Shown here one piece after another: positions 1 through 5,345 of a DNA stretch of 6,528 nucleotides. Location of the stretch: NCBI GenBank assembly GCA_934630985.1, contig CAKTXO010000086.1, positions 1 to 6,528 of the forward strand, given 5' to 3'. Within the stretch, counting starts at the first letter, position 1; each line of letters starts with the position of its first letter. Source of the stretch: an uncultured Oscillospiraceae bacterium. Lineage in GTDB: Bacteria > Bacillota > Clostridia > Oscillospirales > Oscillospiraceae. Both the position numbers and the translations under genes were made by a program. Below the pieces are notes generated by a model. That model searched no databases. It worked only from the letters and a program-made list of their open reading frames with translations, and had not been told where the DNA came from.

Positions 1-243
1 GGCAAGTTCGATCTGGCCTCCTGCGCCAAGCGCAACGGTCTGGATGCCATCCACGACACCGTCCACGAAATGGCTCGTGACGAAGCCCGCCACGGCCGTG
101 CGCTGAAGGGTATGCTGGATCGGTACTTCGCCAAGGAGATCGCTCTGGAGAAGGCCGCCGCCAAGGCCAACAAGGTCGCTGAGAAGGCCGTTGACGCAGC
201 TGCCGACGTAGCCTCCAAGCTGGGCGACATCTTCAAGAAGTAA
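1..243 (+). CDS. Rubrerythrin-family protein (NADH peroxidase / reverse rubrerythrin type), 3' end only
   Basis: The last 80 residues and the TAA stop are visible; the start lies upstream of the window. Rubrerythrin-type proteins use a diiron four-helix bundle to reduce hydrogen peroxide in the cytoplasm of anaerobes, with electrons from a rubredoxin domain or partner. The visible part begins GKFDLA and runs into [16 protein letters not shown] (residues 17-32 of the fragment), which contains the E-x-x-H (EARH) diiron-ligand motif of the last bundle helix, then LKGMLDRYF, where family members usually end. Here about 37 further residues follow, rich in Ala and Lys, which look like an added amphipathic helix. 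A rubredoxin gene starts 36 nt downstream and is a plausible electron donor. Family assignment is firm. The subtype (N-terminal rubredoxin domain) is inferred from recall of similar clostridial proteins and cannot be seen here. Confidence 0.88.
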   Translation, partial: GKFDLASCAKRNGLDAIHDTVHEMARDEARHGRALKGMLDRYFAKEIALEKAAAKANKVAEKAVDAAADVASKLGDIFKK

Positions 244-264
244 TCGAAGCTGCCAGAATCAGTC

Positions 265-271
265 AAAGGAG
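265..271 (+). promoter_or_regulatory. Shine-Dalgarno of the rubredoxin gene
   Basis: AAAGGAG ends 8 nt before the ATG at 280. It fixes the start of the very short rubredoxin gene and supports it being translated as its own cistron after the rubrerythrin gene. Confidence 0.8.
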
Positions 272-279
272 AAGCCCCT

Positions 280-414
280 ATGAAATATGTCTGCGATGTC
301 TGCGGCTGGGTCTATGACGAGGAAGAAACCGGCGTCAAGTTTGAGGATCTGCCCGAGGATTTCGAGTGCCCCCTGTGCGGCGTGGGAAAGGATCAGTTCT
401 CCCCCGCGGAATAA
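280..414 (+). CDS. Rubredoxin, short 44-residue form
   Basis: A complete 44-residue rubredoxin, a small cytoplasmic one-electron carrier that binds one iron through four cysteines. Both ligand pairs are present: C5-x2-C8 (CDVCG) and C30-x2-C33 ([11 protein letters not shown]), with the typical aromatic residues W10, Y12, F28 and F40 and the conserved segment FEDLPEDF. The usual rubredoxin has about 52-54 residues and 29 residues between the two CxxC pairs. Here only 21 lie between them, so the loop that normally reads like DPDNGVAPGT is shortened by about 8 residues. A comparable short rubredoxin is known from Desulfovibrio desulfuricans. A strong ribosome site precedes the gene and a strong terminator follows, so it closes an oxidative-stress operon with the rubrerythrin-type peroxidase, its likely partner. 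Confidence 0.95.
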   Translation: MKYVCDVCGWVYDEEETGVKFEDLPEDFECPLCGVGKDQFSPAE

Positions 415-427
415 ACCCACAGTCAAG

Positions 428-463
428 AAAGAGGAAGCAAATTTCGGTTTGCTTCCTCTTTTT
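428..463 (+). terminator. Intrinsic terminator after rubredoxin
   Basis: A perfect 14-bp inverted repeat (428-441 with 448-461, AAAGAGGAAGCAAA and its complement) encloses a 6-nt loop, TTTCGG. The right arm runs into a T tract (459-463). It lies 13 nt after the rubredoxin stop and should end the rubrerythrin-rubredoxin transcript. The A-rich left flank could also give weaker function on the opposite strand, but no gene there needs it. Confidence 0.92.
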
Positions 464-529
464 GTGCATTTTGGGTGGAAATAAATCTGAACAGCCCTTG
501 AATTTTTCTTGAATTCTCCCCGGCAGGGG

Positions 530-558
530 TGGAAGTTTCCCGGCATTTGTGGTATACT
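530..558 (+). promoter_or_regulatory. Probable sigma-A promoter with extended -10 for the U32-maf-mre unit
   Basis: TATACT at 553-558 matches the -10 consensus in 5 of 6 positions and is preceded by TG one base upstream (550-551), the extended -10 element. Seventeen bases upstream sits only a weak -35-like TGGAAG (530-535), which an extended -10 can compensate. Transcription would begin near 565, about 45 nt before the U32 start codon. It lies just after the rubredoxin terminator, where a new promoter is expected. No other convincing promoter is seen before maf, mreC, mreD or the PBP2 gene, so it may serve the whole cluster. Confidence 0.65.
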
Positions 559-599
559 GTGGGCAATTATAGGATGCGGAAGTATGCAAACCTTTGAAC

Positions 600-603
600 G
601 GAG
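600..603 (+). promoter_or_regulatory. Shine-Dalgarno that decides the U32 start
   Basis: GGAG (600-603, within GGAGAGAAG) lies 8 nt before ATG 612. An in-frame TTG at 594 lies upstream of this site and has no ribosome site of its own, so ATG 612 is the start. The protein then begins MLELLSPAGS, as U32 proteins typically do. Confidence 0.8.
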
Positions 604-611
604 AGAAGACT

Positions 612-2693
612 ATGCTGGAATTACTGTCCCCCGCCGGTTCCATGGAGGCCCTGCGGGCCGCGGTGCAAAACGGTGCCAATGCGGTGTATCTGGGCGTGGG
701 GAATCTGAACGCCCGCCAGAGCGCCAAGAATTTCACCCCCCAGACCCTGGTGGACGCGGTGAAATACTGCCACGTCCGGGGTGTGGATGTGCACCTGACC
801 CTGAACACCCTGGTCTCCGACCGGGAAATGAAGGAGGCGGCGGAGCTCATCCGCCACGCCGCCCAGTACAATATCGACGCCTTTATCGTCCAGGACTTGG
901 GTGTCGTGCAGCTGTGCCGCCAGATTGCGCCCCACATTCCTATTCACGGCTCCACCCAGATGACCATCCATTCCCTGCCCGGAGTGCAGCTGTGCGCCGC
1001 CATGGGCATGAAGCGGGTGGTGCTCAGCCGGGAGCTGAGCCGGGAGGAAATTCGGTACATCTGCGCAAATTCTCCCATCGAAATTGAGGTTTTCGCCCAC
1101 GGGGCTCTGTGCATGAGCTACAGCGGCCAGTGCTACCTGTCCGCCGCCATCGGCGGCCGCTCCGGCAACCGGGGTCGGTGCGCCCAGCCCTGCCGCCAGA
1201 GCTACGGCTACGGCCGCTGGGAGGAAAAATATCCCCTGAGCCTGAAGGATAACTGCCTGGTGCACTACTTAGGCGAACTGGAAAGCATGGGCGTGGCCTC
1301 TGTAAAGCTGGAAGGTCGGATGAAAAAGCCCGAGTATGTGGCCACCGTCACCGCCGTGTATCGGAAGGCCATCGACGAGGGCGTGGTTACGAAACCCATG
1401 ATGGACGCCCTCATGACCGCCTTCAACCGCCAGGGCTTCACCGACGGCTATTACACCAGCCGGGTCAACCGGAAAATGTTCGGCATCCGCCAGGACACCC
1501 GGGACGATCCCCAGTGGCTTCAGGCCGCCCGTCAGTCCTTTGAGGCGGGAGAAACCCCGCTGGTTGACCTGAAGTTCCGGGCGGTGGTCACTGTGGACGG
1601 CAGTTCCCTGACCGCCACCGATCCGGAAGGCCGCACCTGTACCGTCAACGGCCCCCGGCCGGAGCTGGCTCGGAATGTTGCCCTGACCGGGGAAATGCTT
1701 GCCCAGCGGGTAGCCAAAACCGGCGGCACGCCCTACCGCTGCGTAGAAGTGCGCACCCGGGTTGACCCAGGCCTCATCATCTCCGCCGCCGCCGTCAACG
1801 CCATGCGCCGGGATGTGCTCAATCAGCTTACCGCCCTGCGAGCCCGGCGGGCAGATTTCCCCATCAACCCGCCCAAAAGCGTCCCCGACTATCGGGGGCC
1901 AAAAGACCTGCCCGGCCTGACCGTCCAGGTCACCACCCGGGAGCAGCTGACCCCGAACCTGCTCAATTCCGAAACCGCCATGCTCTATGTGCCCCTGCAC
2001 ATTCTGGCCGCCGACCCGGAAATGACCAACCTGCTGGTCAAGCGGGGACGGCTGGCGGTGGTGCTGCCCCGGATCGTCCACGACGGGGAAATGCCAAAGC
2101 TGAAAAAGGACTTGGCGTTGCTTCAGAGCATCGGCGTGAAGAACGCTTTGGTTGGCAATCTGGGTCTGCTGGCTCCTGCCCGGGAGGCGGGAATGCGGAT
2201 TCACGGAGACTTCGGCCTGAACATCTACAATTCCGTATCCATGAACGTGCTGCGCTCTTTGGAGGTCTGCTCGGCTCTCGTCAGCTTCGAGATGACCCTG
2301 CCCCAGATCCGGGACTTGAGCAAGGCGGTGAACGCGGAAATCCTGGCCTACGGCAGAATGCCCCTGATGATCACCGAGCAGTGCCTGATTCAGGGACGCA
2401 CCGGCGAGTGCACCTGCCACTTAGGCAACACCAAGCTGACCGACAAAACCGGCGCGGAATTTCCCATTCTCAAGGACGGGGACAGCTGCCGCAGCGTGCT
2501 GTTCAACGGCAAGAAGCTCAGCTGGCTGGATCGGCAGGACGACCTGGCAAAGCTGGGGGTCTGGGCCATCCGGCTGTACTTCACCACGGAGAACGCCCGG
2601 GAGGTTGACCGGGTTCTGGAGGATTACCTGAATCCCGCTCCCTTTGACCCCGGCGCCTGTACGAGAGGGCTGTACCTGCGCGGCGTGGAGTGA
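612..2693 (+). CDS. U32-family protein with DUF3656-like region (RlhA-type putative RNA hydroxylase)
   Basis: A 693-residue cytoplasmic protein. The N-terminal U32 domain (about 1-290) opens with LLSPAGSMEALRAAVQNGA and carries the U32 signature E-x-F-x2-G-A-L-C-x4-G-x-C-x-L-S (residues 159-177). Four cysteines, C167, C174, C190 and C194, match the set that holds an iron-sulfur cluster in characterised U32 proteins. VKLEGRMKKPEYV (231-243) is another family block. A DUF3656-like segment follows (about 300-420), then a C-terminal half with the further block GECTCHLG (598-605). U32 proteins were first called collagenase-type peptidases. Characterised members with prephenate- or O2-independent chemistry are RNA hydroxylases (TrhP, RlhA) or ubiquinone hydroxylases (UbiU/UbiV), and the DUF3656 layout resembles RlhA, which hydroxylates 23S rRNA C2501. 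The exact substrate is inference. It leads the maf-mre unit, and its last codons supply the ribosome site of the next ORF. Confidence 0.93.
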   Translation: MLELLSPAGSMEALRAAVQNGANAVYLGVGNLNARQSAKNFTPQTLVDAVKYCHVRGVDVHLTLNTLVSDREMKEAAELIRHAAQYNIDAFIVQDLGVVQLCRQIAPHIPIHGSTQMTIHSLPGVQLCAAMGMKRVVLSRELSREEIRYICANSPIEIEVFAHGALCMSYSGQCYLSAAIGGRSGNRGRCAQPCRQSYGYGRWEEKYPLSLKDNCLVHYLGELESMGVASVKLEGRMKKPEYVATVTAVYRKAIDEGVVTKPMMDALMTAFNRQGFTDGYYTSRVNRKMFGIRQDTRDDPQWLQAARQSFEAGETPLVDLKFRAVVTVDGSSLTATDPEGRTCTVNGPRPELARNVALTGEMLAQRVAKTGGTPYRCVEVRTRVDPGLIISAAAVNAMRRDVLNQLTALRARRADFPINPPKSVPDYRGPKDLPGLTVQVTTREQLTPNLLNSETAMLYVPLHILAADPEMTNLLVKRGRLAVVLPRIVHDGEMPKLKKDLALLQSIGVKNALVGNLGLLAPAREAGMRIHGDFGLNIYNSVSMNVLRSLEVCSALVSFEMTLPQIRDLSKAVNAEILAYGRMPLMITEQCLIQGRTGECTCHLGNTKLTDKTGAEFPILKDGDSCRSVLFNGKKLSWLDRQDDLAKLGVWAIRLYFTTENAREVDRVLEDYLNPAPFDPGACTRGLYLRGVE
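2687..2690 (+). promoter_or_regulatory. Shine-Dalgarno at the end of the U32 gene, used by the four-helix-bundle ORF
   Basis: GGAG is formed by the last two U32 codons (GTG GAG) just before its TGA, 8 nt upstream of ATG 2699. It selects ATG 2699 over the alternative GTG 2690, which overlaps the site itself, and over ATG 2720, which has none. It implies translational coupling between the U32 gene and the inserted ORF. Confidence 0.6.
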
Positions 2694-2697
2694 TCAA

Positions 2698-2728
2698 AAT
2701 GCAAAATGCAGAATGCAAAATGCAAAAT
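2698..2728 (+). repeat. Left 31-bp inverted repeat built of 7-bp iterations
   Basis: It lies within a tandem run of five 7-mers at 2695-2729: CAAAATG, CAAAATG, CAGAATG, CAAAATG, CAAAATG. It is the exact reverse complement of 3115-3145. Seven is not a multiple of three, so ATG triplets recur in all three frames (2699, 2706, 2713, 2720, 2727). The first is the likely start codon of the enclosed gene, so the repeat encodes the N-terminal MQNAECKMQN. Confidence 0.97.
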
Positions 2729-3091
2729 GAAGATGTCGGAAGCGGCAATGTGGTGCTGGACAAAAGCTTCGATTTCGCTGTGCGCATTGTCAATGCCTAT
2801 AAGTTCCTGACGGGGGAGCGCAAGGAATTCGTACTTTCCAAGCAGCTTCTGCGCAGCGGAACCAGCATTGGCGCAAACGTTTCGGAAGCCCAGCGCGGCC
2901 AGTCCCGGGCGGATTTCTACACCAAAATGTGCATTGCCCTGAAGGAAGCGAACGAAACTCACTACTGGCTGAAGCTCCTTTACCGCACCGATTTTCTGAC
3001 GAAGCAGCAATTTACCAGTCTGAACAGCGACATCACAGAGCTGATCGGCCTTCTAACCGCAATCTGCAAGTCCGCGCAAGCCTCTCGTTAA
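2699..3091 (+). CDS. Four-helix-bundle protein, 23S rRNA intervening-sequence (S23/TIGR02436) family
   Basis: A 130-residue protein (123 if ATG 2720 were used). After a variable N-terminus encoded by the left repeat, helix 1 holds SFDFAVRIVNAYKFL (23-37). The family core QLLRSGTSIGANVSEAQ (49-65) and ALKEANETHYWLKLL (80-94) follow, then a final helix DITELIGLLTAIC (111-123). These blocks are diagnostic for the family first described in 23S rRNA intervening sequences; the accessory protein Avd of diversity-generating retroelements has the same fold. No enzymatic residues are known, and an RNA- or nucleic-acid-binding role is only supposed. The ORF lies wholly inside a unit with perfect inverted ends, and its codon choice is less skewed to G/C at the third base than its neighbours (for example GCA, GTA, CTT, TCG, ACT), consistent with acquisition. 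It could start at GTG 2690, overlapping the U32 stop by 4 nt. Confidence 0.9.
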   Translation: MQNAECKMQNEDVGSGNVVLDKSFDFAVRIVNAYKFLTGERKEFVLSKQLLRSGTSIGANVSEAQRGQSRADFYTKMCIALKEANETHYWLKLLYRTDFLTKQQFTSLNSDITELIGLLTAICKSAQASR

Positions 3092-3114
3092 AACCCGTAT
3101 ATCCCCGTAACCTA

Positions 3115-3145
3115 ATTTTGCATTTTGCATTCTGCATTTTGCATT
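3115..3145 (+). repeat. Right 31-bp inverted repeat built of 7-bp iterations
   Basis: It reads as CATTTTG/CATTCTG/CATTTTG iterations and is the exact reverse complement of 2698-2728. It lies 23 nt after the four-helix-bundle stop codon and 6 nt before the AAAGGAG of maf. The 23 nt between the stop and the repeat contain no recognisable signal. No T tract follows that would make it a terminator. Confidence 0.97.
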
Positions 3146-3151
3146 CGACTG

Positions 3152-3158
3152 AAAGGAG
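3152..3158 (+). promoter_or_regulatory. Shine-Dalgarno of maf
   Basis: AAAGGAG ends 4 nt before ATG 3163. The spacing is short but the match is strong. It marks the native operon sequence just outside the right inverted repeat and rejects any longer in-frame start for maf inside the preceding gene. Confidence 0.75.
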
Positions 3159-3162
3159 TCTT

Positions 3163-3738
3163 ATGCGACTGATTTTAGCCTCCGGGTCTCCCCGGAGAAA
3201 GGAACTGCTGGGGCTTTTCGGTGTTCCCTTCACCGTGCACCCGGCAGACATCGATGAAACCATGGATCCCGCCTGGTCTGCCTTTGACGAGGTGGCTCGG
3301 CTCAGCCGGGAGAAGGCGCTGGCCGTTCCCCGGGAAAAGGACGACCTGGTCATCGCCGCGGACACCATCGTGGTCTGCGAAGGGAAAGTGCTGGGAAAGC
3401 CCCACACAACCGCGGAAGCCAGAGAAATGCTCACCCTGCTTTCCGGCCGGGATCATCAGGTGATGACCGGCTGCACCGTGCTTCGGGGGAGCATTGCGGA
3501 GACTTTCACCGAAGTCACCGATCTGCACTTCCGTCCCCTCTCCCGAAAAGAAATCGACCGCTACATCGCCACCGGCGAGCCTATGGACAAAGCCGGTGCC
3601 TACGGCATTCAGGGCGGAGCCGCTCTGTTCTGTGAGCGGATGGTAGGCGATTACTATAACGTTATGGGGCTGCCCGTCTGCCGCCTGGGTCAGGTGCTGC
3701 GGAAAATCGCCCCGGAAATCATGGAGGATACGCAATGA
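3163..3738 (+). CDS. maf: Maf nucleoside triphosphate pyrophosphatase (dTTP/UTP type)
   Basis: A 191-residue protein, the usual Maf length. Maf proteins are cytoplasmic house-cleaning enzymes that hydrolyse nucleoside triphosphates to the monophosphate and pyrophosphate; overexpression of Maf blocks septation in B. subtilis. Visible family blocks are LILASGSPRRKELL (3-16, phosphate-binding loop with S8 and R11/R12), SREKA (48-52), IAADTIV (64-70, with the presumed catalytic D67), GKP (78-80), YIATGEPMDKAGAYGIQG (134-151) and GDYYNVMGLP (162-171). The DKAGAYGIQG form is that of the YhdE/Maf dTTP/UTP group rather than the YceF m7GTP group. Its TGA overlaps the ATG of mreC in ATGA, so the two are translationally coupled. 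maf next to mre genes is also the arrangement in B. subtilis. Confidence 0.96.
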   Translation: MRLILASGSPRRKELLGLFGVPFTVHPADIDETMDPAWSAFDEVARLSREKALAVPREKDDLVIAADTIVVCEGKVLGKPHTTAEAREMLTLLSGRDHQVMTGCTVLRGSIAETFTEVTDLHFRPLSRKEIDRYIATGEPMDKAGAYGIQGGAALFCERMVGDYYNVMGLPVCRLGQVLRKIAPEIMEDTQ

Positions 3739-4676
3739 GAAATCTCTTCAGCACCAAGGTAAAGGTGCTTGTGGTGCTTGCCATCCTGCTGTCCATCGCT
3801 CTGGCCATTGCCAGCGGCGTTTCCAACACCTCGGTGGTGGACTTGGCGGTGAAGGGAGCTTTGGCTCCCTTCCGTGCCGCTTCCACCGCCCTGACCTCTA
3901 TGGCGCAGAAGTACTACGGTTATATGTTCCGCTATGAGGCTCTGGCCGCGGAAAACGAGGTGCTGAAAAAGCAGCTTTCGGAAATGGAAGACACCGCCCG
4001 GCAGGCAGAATCCGTCTCCCGGGAAAACCAGCGTCTGCGCAAGGGCCTGAATCTGCTGGAAACCCACGAGGACTACAAGCTGGTGGATGCCTACATCATC
4101 GGCTGGAGCTCCTCGGACTGGGAGAATACCCTGACCATCAACCGGGGCACCAACTCCGGCATTCAGGTGAATATGTGCGCCATTACGGAAAACGGCGAAG
4201 TGGTAGGTCTGGTCACGAAGGTGGGTCTGAACTACGCGATAGTTACCACCATCCTGGACTCCACCCTGGAAATTTCCGGCACCATCGCCTCCTCCGGCTA
4301 CAACGGCATGGTCAAGGGCGGCTACATCAACGGCCATCAGACCTTGCTGCAAATGAACTATCTGCCCTCCGCCGCCATCATCCGGAACAAGGAGCAGGTG
4401 GTGACCTCCGGCTCCACCGTGTACCCCCGGGGGCTGATTATGGGCAACATCGTGGACGCCGGCTTCGAGGAAACCGGCATCGCCAAGTACGCCCTGCTGG
4501 ATCCCGCCGCGGAAGTCAACTCCCTGGAGCAGGTGTTCATCATCACCGAGTACACCACCGAGGCCGTGGCCTCCTCCGGCACTTCTGCCGCTTCTTCCGG
4601 CACTGCCGGTGAAACCACTGCCGCCACCGAGCCCACCGCCTCGACGGAGACCTCTCCCGACGGTGGCTTCGGCTAA
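3735..4676 (+). CDS. mreC: Rod shape-determining protein MreC
   Basis: A 313-residue protein. MreC is a bitopic membrane protein of the elongasome that links the cytoplasmic cytoskeleton to extracytoplasmic PBP2 and activates it. A short basic N-terminus precedes one membrane segment (about 9-29, VKVLVVLAILLSIALAIASG). Residues 66-110 form a coiled coil (heptad-like YEALAAENEVLKKQLSEM and RENQRLRKGLNLL) that drives dimerisation. The beta-rich MreC core spans about 115-270, with the family segments WENTLTINRGTNSGI (129-143) and GEVVGLV (154-160). The last 40 residues (about 273-313) are Ser/Thr/Ala/Gly/Glu-rich low-complexity sequence ending SPDGGFG. GGAGG (3723-3727) inside maf, 7 nt before the ATG, supports the start. 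mreB is not found upstream of it here. Confidence 0.96.
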   Translation: MRNLFSTKVKVLVVLAILLSIALAIASGVSNTSVVDLAVKGALAPFRAASTALTSMAQKYYGYMFRYEALAAENEVLKKQLSEMEDTARQAESVSRENQRLRKGLNLLETHEDYKLVDAYIIGWSSSDWENTLTINRGTNSGIQVNMCAITENGEVVGLVTKVGLNYAIVTTILDSTLEISGTIASSGYNGMVKGGYINGHQTLLQMNYLPSAAIIRNKEQVVTSGSTVYPRGLIMGNIVDAGFEETGIAKYALLDPAAEVNSLEQVFIITEYTTEAVASSGTSAASSGTAGETTAATEPTASTETSPDGGFG

Positions 4677-4688
4677 GAGGGAACGCCC

Positions 4689-5345
4689 ATGGCTGAAAAG
4701 AAAAAGCGCAAGTCCTCCCGGCGACCCCGGCAGCGCAGCCTGACCGACCTGTTCCGCCGGCACAAAAGGCAAAAAGCGAACGAATTCAAGCCCGATGCCC
4801 CCACCGCCACTCTGTTCAAAACCCGGAAGCTGACCCAGCAGCAGCAGCTCCGGCTGACCAAGTGGGTGCTGTATGTGGCCATCATCGTGCTGTGTCTTGT
4901 CATTCAGGACACGGTGATGTGCCGCCTGCCCCTCCTCGGCGCTACCACCGATCTGCCGGTGGCAGCCATTCTGCTCATCACTGTCACCGAGGGCACGGAG
5001 GTGGGAAGCCTTTTCGTGCTGATTGCTTCCGTCCTCTACTACTTTTCCGGCACCGCTCCCGGCCCCTACTGCATCGGCCTGATGTCCGTCTTCGGCATCT
5101 TCGTTACCATGATTCGGCAGATGTACTGGCACCGGAGCCGGGGCAGCCTGACCATCAGTGCCATGCTGGCCCTTGTGTGCTATGAGCTGGGGCTGTTCGT
5201 CACAGGCCTTCTCATGGGTCTGACCTACTGGGGACGGCTCCGGTACTTCCTGCTCACCTGTCTGTACACCTGTCTGATTATGATTCCCCTTTATTCCCTG
5301 ATCAACAAAACCGGTCTCATTGGAGGTAATACATGGAAAGAATAA
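4689..5345 (+). CDS. mreD: Rod shape-determining protein MreD, with long basic N-terminal extension
   Basis: A 218-residue integral membrane protein, partner of MreC in the elongasome. The membrane part (about 57-208) has roughly five hydrophobic stretches: 58-75, 89-100, 106-119, 127-142 and 156-208 (the last probably two). The core IQDTVMCRLPLLGATTDLP (72-90) followed by EGTEVGSLFVLIASVLYYFSG matches the MreD pattern. MreD proteins are usually about 160-180 residues; here the first 56 are a hydrophilic, strongly basic tail (KKKRKSSRRPRQR at 4-16, then more K/R and QQQQ at 50-53), which would lie in the cytoplasm. GAGGG 7 nt before ATG 4689 supports this start. No better start is seen nearer the first membrane segment. 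It begins 12 nt after mreC and overlaps the PBP2 gene by 13 nt. Confidence 0.9.
   Translation: MAEKKKRKSSRRPRQRSLTDLFRRHKRQKANEFKPDAPTATLFKTRKLTQQQQLRLTKWVLYVAIIVLCLVIQDTVMCRLPLLGATTDLPVAAILLITVTEGTEVGSLFVLIASVLYYFSGTAPGPYCIGLMSVFGIFVTMIRQMYWHRSRGSLTISAMLALVCYELGLFVTGLLMGLTYWGRLRYFLLTCLYTCLIMIPLYSLINKTGLIGGNTWKE
5322..5326 (+). promoter_or_regulatory. Shine-Dalgarno of the PBP2 gene inside mreD
   Basis: GGAGG ends 6 nt before ATG 5333 and lies within the last mreD codons. It fixes the start of the PBP2 gene and shows that mreD and this gene are translationally coupled. Confidence 0.8.

Larger units (their letters stand above)
2698..3145 (+). mobile_element. IVS-like unit: four-helix-bundle gene bounded by 31-bp perfect inverted repeats
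   Basis: About 448 bp with identical inverted ends (2698-2728 and 3115-3145, 31 of 31 matching) holding a single ORF of the 23S rRNA intervening-sequence protein family. It begins 4 nt after the U32 stop and ends 17 nt before the maf start codon, so it fits exactly between two operon genes without damaging either. Genuine rRNA IVSs also have complementary ends that form a long stem and may carry an S23-type ORF. This unit has the same plan outside rRNA. No transposase and no clear target duplication are visible, so mobility is inferred from the repeat architecture only. If mobile, it would need a mobilising enzyme acting in trans. Confidence 0.6.

Noticed and set aside
594..611. TTG start six codons upstream for the U32 protein
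   Set aside because: The only good ribosome site (600-603) lies inside this extension and points to ATG 612, which gives the canonical U32 N-terminus.
2695..3145. CRISPR-like or tandem-repeat array
   Set aside because: The 7-bp units lie back to back without spacers, and the two clusters are inverted relative to each other and flank a gene, which is not a CRISPR layout.
2687..3159. GGAGT on both sides of the unit (2687-2691 and 3155-3159) as a target-site duplication
   Set aside because: Both copies are ordinary Shine-Dalgarno sequence and do not abut the inverted repeats symmetrically. No other flanking duplication is visible.
3115..3162. Promoter or terminator at the right repeat before maf
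   Set aside because: TTGCAT-like motifs occur, but no -10 sequence stands at proper spacing before maf. The repeat has no local hairpin plus T tract, so neither call is supported.
2929..3738. Longer Maf starting inside the four-helix-bundle gene (269 residues)
   Set aside because: The extra 78 residues are an out-of-frame reading of the upstream gene and the right repeat. Maf proteins begin MxLILASxSPRR, and AAAGGAG directly precedes ATG 3163.
3690..5132. Long open frame on the minus strand (480 residues) opposite mreC and mreD
   Set aside because: Its product is Gly/Gln/His-rich low complexity without a recognisable domain, and it opposes two well-recognised genes. It is a by-product of GC-rich third positions. 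The same holds for minus-strand frames at 335-937, 621-1265, 1269-2420, 3175-3735 and 5291-6145.
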